From NCBI GenBank assembly GCA_947488865.1, contig CANLCB010000013.1, positions 1-32,469 of the forward strand: a stretch of DNA of 32,469 bases, given 5' to 3'. Under the pieces are notes generated by a model. It saw only the letters and a program-made list of their open reading frames with translations, searched no databases and had not been told where the DNA came from. How positions within the stretch are numbered: position 1 is the first letter of the stretch; every line of letters begins with the position of its first letter. Shown piece after piece: positions 24,481-31,778 of the stretch. This stretch comes from Deltaproteobacteria bacterium. GTDB taxonomy: Bacteria > Bdellovibrionota_C > UBA2361 > OMII01. The position numbers and the translations under genes are program-made.

Positions 24481-24837
24481 TTACTTAAGGGTCTTAACGT
24501 ACGCGATTACGTTCTCAATGTCGGCGTCTTTAAGGTCTGCTTGGCCCGGCATCAGAACGCTTAATCCCACTCCGGCTCCGCCCTTTTGGAGAAGCTCTTT
24601 GAACTTGGCGTCGTCGGTGGCGTATTTGTATCCCCCCGCTGAGAGATTTCGTGGCTTTTGTCCCTCGGGCATCGTTGCCGCGAGAGGTCCATCACCGTGT
24701 CCTTTATCTCCGTGGCACATCGCGCAGCGTTGCGCGTAGAGAGGCGCGCCCTTGGCGGCGTCAGCCGCGAAAGCAGAGGAGGTCACCGTTACGATCGAAA
24801 GCGCGGCGGCGGCGGAAAAATAGAGAGAGGTCTTCAT
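24481..24837 (-). CDS. Periplasmic class I cytochrome c
   Basis: 118 aa from ATG at 24837, with AAGGA 5 nt upstream. The open frame extends further but lacks these features. A Sec signal peptide (MKTSLYFSAAAALSIV...SAFA, 1-24) ends in A-x-A. The haem c motif is CAMCH (38-42), with Met96 in SVLMPG as the likely sixth ligand. The rest resembles small electron-carrier cytochromes of the c6/c-555 kind (KGAPLYAQRCAMCHGDKG; DADIENVIAYVKTLK). It would carry electrons in the periplasm, partner unknown. It is the first gene of a run with purM. Confidence 0.93.
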   Translation of the reverse strand: MKTSLYFSAAAALSIVTVTSSAFAADAAKGAPLYAQRCAMCHGDKGHGDGPLAATMPEGQKPRNLSAGGYKYATDDAKFKELLQKGGAGVGLSVLMPGQADLKDADIENVIAYVKTLK

Positions 24838-24904
24838 GGGATTCCTTGTCAAAAGTAAAAGGTGTGTACTTCCTAATCCTACTACGAAATATCGTTCCTG
24901 GGAG

Positions 24905-24910
24905 AGTATA
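24905..24910 (-). promoter_or_regulatory. -10 box before cytochrome c
   Basis: TATACT on the minus strand (24910-24905) stands about 68 bp before the ATG. The -35 position holds TTTTCT at 17 nt, a weak match. A 7-bp inverted repeat, CCCTTGA/TCAAGGG (24973-24993), lies upstream between the two divergent genes and could be an operator for either. Confidence 0.4.
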
Positions 24911-25014
24911 GCCCTCGTTAGGTGCCAAGAAAAGCTAAGCATGAGTCTAAAACCGATGGAAATGCATCTTCTCCCTTGATAGTCTCTCAAGGGGACTAGC
25001 ACTGGGAGTTTTTC

Positions 25015-25263
25015 GTGATTCGGAACGCCATGGAGCGCATAACAAAGTTTGCCAAATCTCGCACCGAAGATGAGTGGCGCGCGTACGTTCGAGAGCGTTT
25101 TGAGGACCTCCGTATTCTCATTCGAGATAATGGAGAGAAGGCCGCCGTCGTGGGCTTTGTCCTCGGCATTGGCATTATGCTCTTCTTTAAGCTCTTTATG
25201 ATTCTTGCCGTGGTTGCCGTGGCTGTGTACTCCACTATTTTGATTATCGCGGACTCGGAATAG
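25015..25263 (+). CDS. Small single-span membrane protein, function unknown
   Basis: 82 aa from a GTG at 25015 with GGGAG 6 nt upstream. An ATG at 25030 is the alternative. The first 40 residues are charged and helical (MERITKFAKSRTEDEWRAY, then VRERFEDLRILIRDN). Residues 43-77 are one long hydrophobic stretch, enough for one long or two short membrane spans. No family is recognised. It is divergent from cytochrome c. Confidence 0.65.
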   Translation: MIRNAMERITKFAKSRTEDEWRAYVRERFEDLRILIRDNGEKAAVVGFVLGIGIMLFFKLFMILAVVAVAVYSTILIIADSE

Positions 25264-25388
25264 ACAGGTCGGGATACGTAAAACCCCTATATCTCAGTCA
25301 AAAAACACCTGAGCTTTTGGTGCATCCATCGGCATCTTATCTTTCAGAGGGGCGAAAAAGCGGCGAGGTATCAAGGCTTGCCGTTTGT

Positions 25389-25829
25389 ATGTCGACCCAA
25401 ACTACGAGGAAGTGGGACGAGGTGACAGTGGCTCAAAACCATAAACCGAACGATCGCTTTATTTTGGTAGCTAAGGATCTGGAGTTGGCTGGTTTGTTCT
25501 GGCATCCAGAGGTAGGTGACGAAGTCACTGACCGGGAGCTCCGCAATCCGGTTTCCATTCTTGTCGATCCCCAGGGCCTAACCCCTGATGAGCTGCGGTC
25601 TAGCTTTCTGTGGCTCCCAACAGTTGAACAGATGATTTACCAGTGTGAGGCTCGACAGGCGGTTCTGTTTCACGCGGGCTGGGAAATGAACCCGAAGTCC
25701 TGTGGATACAAAACCGTCATTCAGGCTCCCGCAGGGCACATTGAAAGCTGCGCTGAGTCGTTTCGAATCTCCCTTGGTCTCGCGCTTCGCGATCTGCTGA
25801 TCGGCGACACCACTACAACCATCAATTAG
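25389..25829 (+). CDS. Hypothetical protein, function unknown
   Basis: 146 aa from ATG at 25389. The open frame reaches back to a TTG at 25317 (170 aa). Neither start has a good Shine-Dalgarno sequence, and AAGG is 12 nt before the ATG. It is a soluble alpha/beta-looking protein with no signal peptide. Notable stretches are FILVAKDLELAGLFWHPEVGDEV and SFLWLPTVEQMIYQC. Two Trp and several His/Cys residues are present, but no known motif. It is followed by a 457-bp gap before the flagellar regulatory cassette. Confidence 0.55.
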   Translation: MSTQTTRKWDEVTVAQNHKPNDRFILVAKDLELAGLFWHPEVGDEVTDRELRNPVSILVDPQGLTPDELRSSFLWLPTVEQMIYQCEARQAVLFHAGWEMNPKSCGYKTVIQAPAGHIESCAESFRISLGLALRDLLIGDTTTTIN

Positions 25830-25973
25830 TTCGCTGAACGGGCGGCGGAAGCGCATGGGCATTGGCAGGCCTCGTGCCGACTCGCCATGTTTTTTTCTTC
25901 GACATAGGGCGCGAGCGTGTTGATCTGTGAACCGCGCAACGTTTGTCGGTCACTTTGGTACAAAACTGTACAT

Positions 25974-26034
25974 AAATTTTTACAATTCAAAGGAGGTGCC
26001 GGCAGAGATTCTGACACCCCAAATGTAAAAATTT
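25974..26034. repeat. Long inverted repeat, nested hairpin
   Basis: AAATTTTTACA (25974-25984) and TGTAAAAATTT (26024-26034) are perfectly complementary. Inside the 39-nt loop a second stem forms, GG-a-GGTG with CACC-CC (one bulged A), and within that CAGA-gat-TCTG. This makes a compact three-level hairpin about 100 bp upstream of the sigma-54 promoter. It could be a terminator for upstream transcription, a structured RNA or a protein site. The T-run after the 3' arm is only 4 nt. Confidence 0.5.
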
Positions 26035-26135
26035 TGGCCTGTTTGGCGTAACGTGCTGTTTTTCCGAGGAATGGGGGTCCGTAAAGAGATGAGCCCTCTT
26101 CGCATCGTCAAGAATCTAACATTGAAAGTCGTACC

Positions 26136-26150
26136 TGGTACGGACATTGC
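26136..26150 (+). promoter_or_regulatory. Sigma-54 promoter of the flagellar regulatory cassette
   Basis: TGGTACG-gaca-TTGC fits the sigma-54 consensus TGGYACR-N4-TTGC at every conserved position, with GG and GC at the obligatory spacing. The start would be near 26162, giving a 125-nt leader. The -24 box is the right half of a palindrome CGTACC-t-GGTACG (26130-26142), so a protein bound there would compete with sigma-54. The promoter directly precedes a sigma-54 activator gene, which suggests autoregulation or control by the cassette itself. Confidence 0.75.
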
Positions 26151-26286
26151 CAAAACGGTGACAGCCGGCGGGCTTTTCAGAGGATGAAGAGCGGGTTTGT
26201 AAGAAGGTTGGCGGTACAAAAGCAAGGAGATGTGAGCGGCGGTATCGCTCGCGTCTGTTGGCGAAATTTGAACAAGGAAGGTTCTC

Positions 26287-27417
26287 ATGATGCAGACAGC
26301 AGCATTATCTAGCGCGCAAGATCTCGTCTTTCCAGCAACTCCAGGACAATCCAGGACTACGCTTCCCGCACCATTCCTCGGAATCGTGAGCGCGTGTCCA
26401 GAGATGCATAAGATCTTTGGCGTGGTGGAGAAGGTCGCTAAGACCAGGTCCACCGTTCTTGTTCTCGGCGAGAGCGGAACAGGTAAGGAGCTTATCGCGA
26501 AAGCGCTGCATACCTTGAGCGGACGATCGGGGAGATTGGTGCCAGTTAACTGCGGCGCTATTCCAGAGGATATTCTTGAGAGCGAGCTGTTTGGCCACGA
26601 GAAGGGCTCCTTCACGGGCGCTATCAACAACAGAGTTGGTCGATTTCAACTCGCTGATGGCGGTACGATCTTTCTTGATGAAATCGCTGAGATGAGCCCA
26701 AAGCTGCAGGTAAAGCTTCTTCGCGTGCTTCAGGAGCGGAAAGTTGATCCCGTTGGGTCGACGCGTTCGATAGACGTTGACGTTCGAGTAATCGCGGCGA
26801 CGAATAAGGATCTAGCGGAAGAGGTTAGAGCTGGCCGATTTCGAGAAGACCTCTTTTATCGACTTCAAGTTGTTCCTGTAACCCTGCCAGCGCTTCGGGA
26901 ACGCGGCAGCGATGTGAAATTATTGGCTACATACTTTCTCTCTCGTCAGTCCGAGGATGCTGGCAGAGCGCTCTCTTTCTCTCCCGCGGCGCTAGACAGC
27001 ATGGCGGCGTATCGTTGGCCAGGAAATGTTCGTGAGCTTGAGAACGTGGTCGAGCGGATGGCTATTCTCAGTGATAGTGAAGTTATCGAGGCGTCTCAGT
27101 TGCCAGAGTATGTTCTAGAGGATAAGGCGACACCAGCTCTCCTTATGAACGAAGTCATCCTTCCAGAGACGGGAGTGGATTTTAACGCCCTTGTTGATTC
27201 GTATGAGTCAAAGCTCATAACCTCCGCTCTTCAGCAAACCGGAGGGAATAAGAAGGCGGCGGCTAGACTTCTCGGTCTCAACCGCACGACTCTCGTTGAG
27301 AAGATTAAGAAGAAGTCACTTGAAAGTAGAATTGAGGTAATTGTCACCTCCGATGAGGAGAGCGAGCGAATTCCATCATTCGTAACTCCATCGTCTCTCT
27401 TATCGGCTCGGGAGTAA
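26287..27417 (+). CDS. Sigma-54-dependent activator lacking a receiver domain
   Basis: 376 aa. ATG-ATG start with AAGGAAGG 5 nt upstream. Only about 30 residues precede the AAA+ domain, so there is no receiver or FleQ-type N-terminal domain. Walker A is GESGTGKE (61-68). The sigma-54 contact loop reads GSFTGA (107-112) instead of the usual GAFTGA. Walker B is IFLDE (128-132), and RWPGNVRELENVVERM (243-258) marks the end of the lid. A Fis-type DNA-binding helix-turn-helix (318-345, NKKAAARLLGLNRTTLVEKI) follows, with a short polar tail. Such proteins open sigma-54 promoters using ATP. With no input domain it may be controlled by a partner or by level, like PspF. It is first in a run with a TPR protein, a kinase and a response regulator beside flgBC, so a flagellar master-activator role (FlrA/FleQ-like) is likely. 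Confidence 0.88.
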   Translation: MMQTAALSSAQDLVFPATPGQSRTTLPAPFLGIVSACPEMHKIFGVVEKVAKTRSTVLVLGESGTGKELIAKALHTLSGRSGRLVPVNCGAIPEDILESELFGHEKGSFTGAINNRVGRFQLADGGTIFLDEIAEMSPKLQVKLLRVLQERKVDPVGSTRSIDVDVRVIAATNKDLAEEVRAGRFREDLFYRLQVVPVTLPALRERGSDVKLLATYFLSRQSEDAGRALSFSPAALDSMAAYRWPGNVRELENVVERMAILSDSEVIEASQLPEYVLEDKATPALLMNEVILPETGVDFNALVDSYESKLITSALQQTGGNKKAAARLLGLNRTTLVEKIKKKSLESRIEVIVTSDEESERIPSFVTPSSLLSARE

Positions 27418-27421
27418 GACG

Positions 27422-28306
27422 ATGAAGGCAAGGCTCTTCACGTTGATACTATGTCTGCTCGTTGTGGGGAGAGACGGCGTCGCTCAGCACGCTTCTGATG
27501 TTCAGAAGCTGTCCGCTGAGGGCGACCACTTTCACGCTCTCACGATGTACGACCTTCTTCCCTCGAAGAAGATTGTAAGTGAGGCGAAGATTGCTGCCGG
27601 TAAGAGCGCCTGGGCGCTCGGCTTAAATAGGCAGGCCGCCGAAAGTTTTGATGTCATCCTACGAGACCCTCAATTATCGCCTGAGACTCGCGCTCGTCTG
27701 ACGTTGTCTAGGGGAGTGCTGGAGTATCAAGAGGAGCGATATCAAGAAGCGGCGCTTTTCGCCGAGAAGGCGGTTTCTCTCCTTCCAGAGCCATCGCCAC
27801 TTCGTGGAAGGGCGTTGCTTCTTTGGGGGCAAAGCTATATCCGCACTCGCTCGTACAGTTATGCCCAAGAAAAATTTCTAAAAGCTCTTTCTGAGGTTCA
27901 AGGCGGGGACAAGGCTGAGACGAATTTCGCCTTGGGGCTCGTTGAGATGAAGCTTGGAAAATACTCCGAGGCTCAACGTCATCTTGAAGCTGTGCCGATG
28001 AACCATGAGCGCACCGCGACAGCGATTCGCCTCTTGGCGGGATTGTCGCTTGAGACCAAGCAGAGCGAGCGAGCGAAATTTTGGATTGAGAAGGGAAAGA
28101 CGGAGTTTCCTGAGGCTTTCGTTGATAGCTGGGGGGATTACGGCCTTGTTCAGGTCGCGCTCTCCCAAGGGGATGTAAGTTCGGCTCGTAAAATCGCGGG
28201 GCAAGCTAGCAAGCAATACGCCCCGTCCGATTCATGGCTGATCCTAATGCAGGCCGCGTTGGAGCAAGCTGAGTGGCAAAATCTTGAAAATGGGAGAATA
28301 GGATAG
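27422..28306 (+). CDS. Exported TPR protein of the flagellar regulatory cassette
   Basis: 294 aa. It begins with a signal peptide (MKARLFTLILCLLVVG, 1-16, cleavage probably after VAQ near 22). The remainder is tandem TPR-like helices, e.g. AKIAAGKSAWALGLNRQAAESF, SRGVLEYQEERYQEAALFAEKA, LWGQSYIRTRSYSYAQEKFL, NFALGLVEMKLGKYSEAQRHL. It should be periplasmic or outer-membrane associated and bind a protein partner. It starts 4 bp after the activator stop, with GGAG overlapping that stop, and ends 2 bp before the kinase ATG, so translation is probably coupled. A role as a sensor of flagellar assembly or motor state feeding the adjacent kinase is inferred from position only. Confidence 0.85.
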   Translation: MKARLFTLILCLLVVGRDGVAQHASDVQKLSAEGDHFHALTMYDLLPSKKIVSEAKIAAGKSAWALGLNRQAAESFDVILRDPQLSPETRARLTLSRGVLEYQEERYQEAALFAEKAVSLLPEPSPLRGRALLLWGQSYIRTRSYSYAQEKFLKALSEVQGGDKAETNFALGLVEMKLGKYSEAQRHLEAVPMNHERTATAIRLLAGLSLETKQSERAKFWIEKGKTEFPEAFVDSWGDYGLVQVALSQGDVSSARKIAGQASKQYAPSDSWLILMQAALEQAEWQNLENGRIG

Positions 28307-28308
28307 TC

Positions 28309-29151
28309 ATGTTCGCGACACCAAAGCAGAAAAACGCCGCTCCGGAGACAGTTTCGTCTCTGGTTGATGTGATCGAGCGCTTCAATGAGAGTAGCTCAAA
28401 GCTTGAGCTGCGGCATGCCGCCCTGATGCAAGAGATTGAGGATCTGCGTGAGCAGGTTAAGCGAAAGGACGAGGAGATGAAGCGCTCTGAGCGTCTCGCG
28501 ATGCTCGGAGAGACCGCGGCCGCTCTCGCTCATGAGGTTCGAAATCCGCTCGGCGCGATAGCGCTGTTCGTCTCGATGCTCAAGAATGATCTTACGAATC
28601 AACCGCAGCCATTGAGCTTGGTCGAAGAGATCGAGAAGAGTATTTCTAGTCTCGATCAAGTGGTGTCGAACGTCCTTCATTTCGCGAAGAACAACAAGTT
28701 ACATTTGGCGCCAGTGAATCTTCATTCGCTCGCTCAGGAGGTGTGTCACCACTTCATTGGGCTGTACGGGCAGATCGCGACCCTTTCAGTCAAGTGCGAG
28801 GGGAATCCGTACGCCATGGCCGATGGGCAGGCGCTCCGACAATGTCTTTACAATCTTATGACGAACGCGCTTCAGATTACCGCGTTCTCGGGAGTTATTG
28901 ACCTTGAGGTAAGGGACGATCTCGCCAGTGATGGAGTGCTTATCATCGTTCGGGATGACGGTTCCGGTATTCCGGACGAGATACTGCCTCGACTCTTTGA
29001 GCCGTTCGCGTCAGGTCGACGAGAGGGGACGGGGCTTGGTTTGTCCATCGTGAAGAGAATTGTGGTTGCTCATGGGGGCGGGATCTCGGCTCGAAACGTG
29101 CCAGGCGCTGAATTTACCATTAGGCTTCCACGACGAGCTGTTGAGGGATAA
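28309..29151 (+). CDS. flrB: Soluble sensor histidine kinase, FlrB/FleS-like
   Basis: 280 aa without membrane spans. Residues 15-60 form a coiled coil (LELRHAALMQEIEDLREQVKR) rather than a full PAS domain. The HisKA motif has His75 in ALAHEVRNPLGAI. The N-box is NLMTNALQ, G1 is DDGSGIPDEI and G2 is GTGLGLSIVK, so it should be active. The H-box and small size match kinases that phosphorylate FlrC/FleR-type flagellar regulators, and such a regulator is the next gene. AGGA stands 5-6 nt before the ATG at 28309. The input signal is unknown; the TPR protein upstream is exported and so cannot bind directly across the membrane without help. Confidence 0.85.
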   Translation: MFATPKQKNAAPETVSSLVDVIERFNESSSKLELRHAALMQEIEDLREQVKRKDEEMKRSERLAMLGETAAALAHEVRNPLGAIALFVSMLKNDLTNQPQPLSLVEEIEKSISSLDQVVSNVLHFAKNNKLHLAPVNLHSLAQEVCHHFIGLYGQIATLSVKCEGNPYAMADGQALRQCLYNLMTNALQITAFSGVIDLEVRDDLASDGVLIIVRDDGSGIPDEILPRLFEPFASGRREGTGLGLSIVKRIVVAHGGGISARNVPGAEFTIRLPRRAVEG

Positions 29152-29163
29152 GGAGAATAGGGC

Positions 29164-30675
29164 ATGAACATAAATGATTCTGAGAACGAAAATCTCGAAC
29201 GCGCTCAAACCGCGCCTAAGGCTCGCGTACTGGTCGCCGACGACGATCCTCAGATGCAGCTCGCGGTTAAGACCTGTCTTGGTCGCAAAGACTATCAGGT
29301 GACCGTTGTTAATAACGGGGCGTCCGCGCTCGAGCTGCTGGACAAGGAGTCTTTTGATCTCCTTATTACCGACCAGCAGATGCCACAGATGTCAGGGACA
29401 GAGCTTCTCGCTACGGTGCAGAAGCGAGGAATGGATATGCCGGTCATCATGATAACGGCGTATGGAACAATCACTCAAGCCGTTGAGGCCATGCAAAATG
29501 GTGCCGCTGATTTCATCACCAAACCGTTTTCGGCGACTGATCTTGAGCGTGTGGTGGAGCGAGTTCTCCTTCCGGAGAGTAAGGCTTCTCGACAGAAGGT
29601 TTCTCGCCAGAGCAAGGGGCGTCCGATTATCTCTCAAGATCCGCTCATGAAGAGAGTCCTGGAGGTGGCCGAGGCCGTCGCGCGTAGCGAGGCCACGGTG
29701 CTCATTCAAGGGGAGTCGGGGACAGGTAAAGAGCTCATCGCTCGATTCGTTCACGCAAGCAGCCCTCGGGCGTCGTTGCCTTTTGTGGCGGTGAATTGCG
29801 CGGCGCTCCCAGAGAGTCTTCTTGAAAGTGAGCTCTTCGGTCATGAGAAAGGCGCGTTCACTGGCGCGCAGCAGCGCAAAATCGGTAAGTTCGAATTGGC
29901 GCATGGAGGAACAATCCTCTTGGATGAAATTTCCGAGATGGAGCTTGGTCTTCAAGCGAAGCTATTGCGTGTTCTGCAGGAGCGCGAGGTTGATCGTGTG
30001 GGTGGTAAGGATCCGATCTCGATCGACGTGCGGGTGCTCGCCACCACGAACAGAAATCTCGAAGATTACGTTCGTGAGGGGAAGTTCCGTGCGGACCTTT
30101 ACTATCGATTGAATGTTATTCCAATCACCTTGCCTCCTCTTCGCGAGCGCAAGGCTGACATAAGGCTCCTTACGGAGTTCTTTATGCGGCAGTTTCTCGG
30201 AGAGAACGCGGATCGTCTATCAGATGAGGTATTGGACGCGCTTGTCGAGTATCCGTGGCCAGGCAATATTCGAGAGCTGCAAAACGCTGTGCAGCGAGCG
30301 GCGATACTCTCACAAGGAGCCGCGCCGCGAGAATCAGACTTCCTGCTCTCGATGAGTCCAAACGCGCAGCTCGACGCGCTTCGAGAAGAGCGGGTCGTCG
30401 CAGAGCCGCAGTCTCAACCAAGCCCACGACGCCTTGCGGACTCAATTGAGAAGATTCGGGATCCTCAGAGTCCGGATTTTGTTACCGAAGATGGAGGTCT
30501 CGTCATCCGCTCTGGAACTACCGTACAGGATATGGAGAGGGCTTTAATTCTAGAGACGTTGCGTGCCAAGAATAATAATCGAACGGAAGCGGCGAAGCTT
30601 TTGGGGATTAGTATTCGAACGCTTCGTAACAAGCTCAACGATTACCGTCAGGAAGGAATTGTCATCGACGAGTAG
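29164..30675 (+). CDS. flrC: Sigma-54-dependent response regulator, FlrC/FleR/FlgR-like
   Basis: 503 aa with the classical NtrC layout. The receiver domain (20-137) has acidic residues ADDD (25-28), phosphoacceptor Asp70 in LLITDQQMP and Lys120 in FITKPF. The AAA+ domain has Walker A GESGTGKE (183-190), canonical GAFTGA (230-235), Walker B ILLDE (251-255) and YPWPGNIRELQNAVQRA. A linker (about 400-450) precedes the Fis-type helix-turn-helix (about 469-492, NNRTEAAKLLGISIRTLRNKL). It should be phosphorylated by the adjacent kinase and activate sigma-54 flagellar promoters, the nearest being that of flgB 1.1 kb downstream. Start ATG has AAGGAG 9-10 nt upstream. A strong terminator follows. Confidence 0.93.
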   Translation: MNINDSENENLERAQTAPKARVLVADDDPQMQLAVKTCLGRKDYQVTVVNNGASALELLDKESFDLLITDQQMPQMSGTELLATVQKRGMDMPVIMITAYGTITQAVEAMQNGAADFITKPFSATDLERVVERVLLPESKASRQKVSRQSKGRPIISQDPLMKRVLEVAEAVARSEATVLIQGESGTGKELIARFVHASSPRASLPFVAVNCAALPESLLESELFGHEKGAFTGAQQRKIGKFELAHGGTILLDEISEMELGLQAKLLRVLQEREVDRVGGKDPISIDVRVLATTNRNLEDYVREGKFRADLYYRLNVIPITLPPLRERKADIRLLTEFFMRQFLGENADRLSDEVLDALVEYPWPGNIRELQNAVQRAAILSQGAAPRESDFLLSMSPNAQLDALREERVVAEPQSQPSPRRLADSIEKIRDPQSPDFVTEDGGLVIRSGTTVQDMERALILETLRAKNNNRTEAAKLLGISIRTLRNKLNDYRQEGIVIDE

Positions 30676-30699
30676 GTGGCGTTTAGGGATGTTTTCCTG

Positions 30700-30742
30700 A
30701 AAGGGAACGGGTGCGATAGTGCCCGTTCCCTTTTGCTTTTTT
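30700..30742 (+). terminator. Strong intrinsic terminator after the regulatory cassette
   Basis: AAAGGGAACGGG (30700-30711) pairs with CCCGTTCCCTTT (30722-30733), 12 perfect pairs with a 10-nt loop, followed by TGC and six T (30737-30742). It closes the four-gene cassette 25 bp after its last stop codon. Confidence 0.9.
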
Positions 30743-30873
30743 CGAGGTCTTTCCGACAGGTAGGGATCTAAAGCTTTAAGCGCGGGTGTCTGTAGGAGGG
30801 CGAAAGGCGAACATTCGCTCTGCCTGGAACGCACCTCCCAACTTTGGGGTAAATAGGATAGAGTGTTCTCGTC

Positions 30874-31647
30874 ATGCCCCCGCGTAAAAAGTTCGCACCA
30901 TATTCTCAACCTCCTCTGGTTCGACGCCTATGGCGTGGAATCCGACTTGTGCTCGTGGCGTGGATACTTTCCGTTCTATTCTTTCGCTTCGTTCGTCCAC
31001 CGTTCACGCCTTTGATGGCGATTAGGGCAATCGAATATTGGTCCGAGGGAAAATCCGGCATGAAAGATTGGACATGGAAACCCCTGGGCTATTTTCCAAC
31101 TCATGTTCAGCAGGCGATCATCGCGGCGGAGGACGCGCGGTTTATGGAGCACTGGGGGGTGGATTTCTCAGCTCTTGGGACAGTGCTTGAGCAGGCGGAC
31201 GACAAACCGAAGCTGCGCGGCGCGAGCACTATCACGATGCAGACGGTCAAAAATGTATTTTTATGGCCCGGACGCAGCTATATCCGGAAAGGTCTAGAGG
31301 GAGTGATGGCTCCTGTTGCCGGGATTTTATGGGGTAAGCGACGTACTCTAGAGCTGTATCTTAACGTTATTGAGTGGGGCGAGGGGATCTACGGACTTGA
31401 GGCGGCCTCGCAGTATTACTACGGGCGGCCCGCGAGCTCCCTTTCTACTCAGGAGGCGGCCGCTCTCGCTTCAATCCTCCCGGCACCTCGGCGATTGTCT
31501 CCAAAGGCACTCTCGGACGCTTCTGAGCAGCGTTACGATCGAATTGTAAAAGAGGCGCCAACGGTGGCGGTTCCATCGCCCAAACCGGTTCATGCTCGGT
31601 ATCAGGAACGCCGAGATCGACGTAAGGACCGCGAGGCGTCTCGTTAG
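30874..31647 (+). CDS. mtgA: Monofunctional peptidoglycan glycosyltransferase MtgA
   Basis: 257 aa. It polymerises lipid II into glycan strands in the periplasm. One membrane anchor (about 23-40) is followed by a GT51 domain: AAEDARFMEHWG with catalytic Glu86, GASTITMQ (116-123), RKGLE (138-142, second key Glu) and RRTLELYLNVIEWG. No transpeptidase domain is present and the C-terminus is short and basic, so it is monofunctional. E. coli MtgA is 242 aa. ATG at 30874 has only a weak upstream purine stretch. It sits between the flagellar regulators and flgB behind a terminator, so it probably has its own promoter. A link to rod insertion is possible but unproven. Confidence 0.92.
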   Translation: MPPRKKFAPYSQPPLVRRLWRGIRLVLVAWILSVLFFRFVRPPFTPLMAIRAIEYWSEGKSGMKDWTWKPLGYFPTHVQQAIIAAEDARFMEHWGVDFSALGTVLEQADDKPKLRGASTITMQTVKNVFLWPGRSYIRKGLEGVMAPVAGILWGKRRTLELYLNVIEWGEGIYGLEAASQYYYGRPASSLSTQEAAALASILPAPRRLSPKALSDASEQRYDRIVKEAPTVAVPSPKPVHARYQERRDRRKDREASR

Positions 31648-31692
31648 TGTCGGGAAACTGACACGGGAATCCAAGTGTCGGCGTCTTGACAC
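31647..31692 (+). promoter_or_regulatory. Two tandem enhancer-like sites upstream of flgB
   Basis: GTGTCGGGAAACTGACAC (31647-31664) and GTGTCGGCGTCTTGACAC (31675-31692) share GTGTCGG-N5-TGACAC and have an inverted GTGTC/GACAC core. Their starts are 28 bp apart, about 2.7 helical turns. They lie about 70-115 bp upstream of the predicted sigma-54 start, which is where sigma-54 activators usually bind as dimers. The FlrC-like regulator or the receiver-less activator are the obvious candidates to bind. Confidence 0.65.
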
Positions 31693-31736
31693 CCTCCGAA
31701 GGTCCTAACTAGCTGTATTGTATGGCTATGTTTGTC

Positions 31737-31751
31737 TAGCACACTCCTTGC
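31737..31751 (+). promoter_or_regulatory. Sigma-54-like promoter of flgB
   Basis: TAGCACA-ctcc-TTGC(A) matches the sigma-54 consensus TGGCACG-N4-TTGCA, with a perfect -12 half and correct spacing, but with A in place of the first G of the -24 GG. The start would be near 31763, 16 nt before the flgB ATG. The non-consensus -24 base may make it strictly activator-dependent. Confidence 0.6.
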
Positions 31752-31778
31752 AAAAGCTCCCTTGGCAGAGGTGGCTCT

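Larger units (their letters stand above)
25830..26286. other. 457-bp regulatory gap before the sigma-54 activator gene
   Basis: There is no credible gene. A 38-codon frame (26071-26187) overlaps the sigma-54 promoter and has its GAGG too close to its ATG. The gap contains GTACA-aaac-TGTAC (25959-25972), a long inverted repeat (25974-26034) and a sigma-54 promoter (26136-26150). TGGCAGGCCTCGTGC at 25863-25877 has GG and GC at sigma-54 spacing but is a poor match. Confidence 0.5.

Noticed and set aside
24838-25002. 55-residue N-terminal extension of cytochrome c
   Set aside because: It would bury the signal peptide; ATG at 24837 has a good ribosome-binding site and begins the signal sequence.
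25863-25877. TGGCAGGCCTCGTGC as a second sigma-54 promoter
   Set aside because: Only the GG and GC dinucleotides fit; the better match at 26136 lies nearer the gene.
26071-26187. 38-codon frame in the leader of the sigma-54 activator
   Set aside because: The frame runs across the sigma-54 promoter and most of it lies upstream of the transcript start; its GAGG is only 1 nt from the ATG.
29392-29955. 187-codon minus-strand frame inside the FlrC-like gene
   Set aside because: Antisense shadow of a conserved AAA+ domain.
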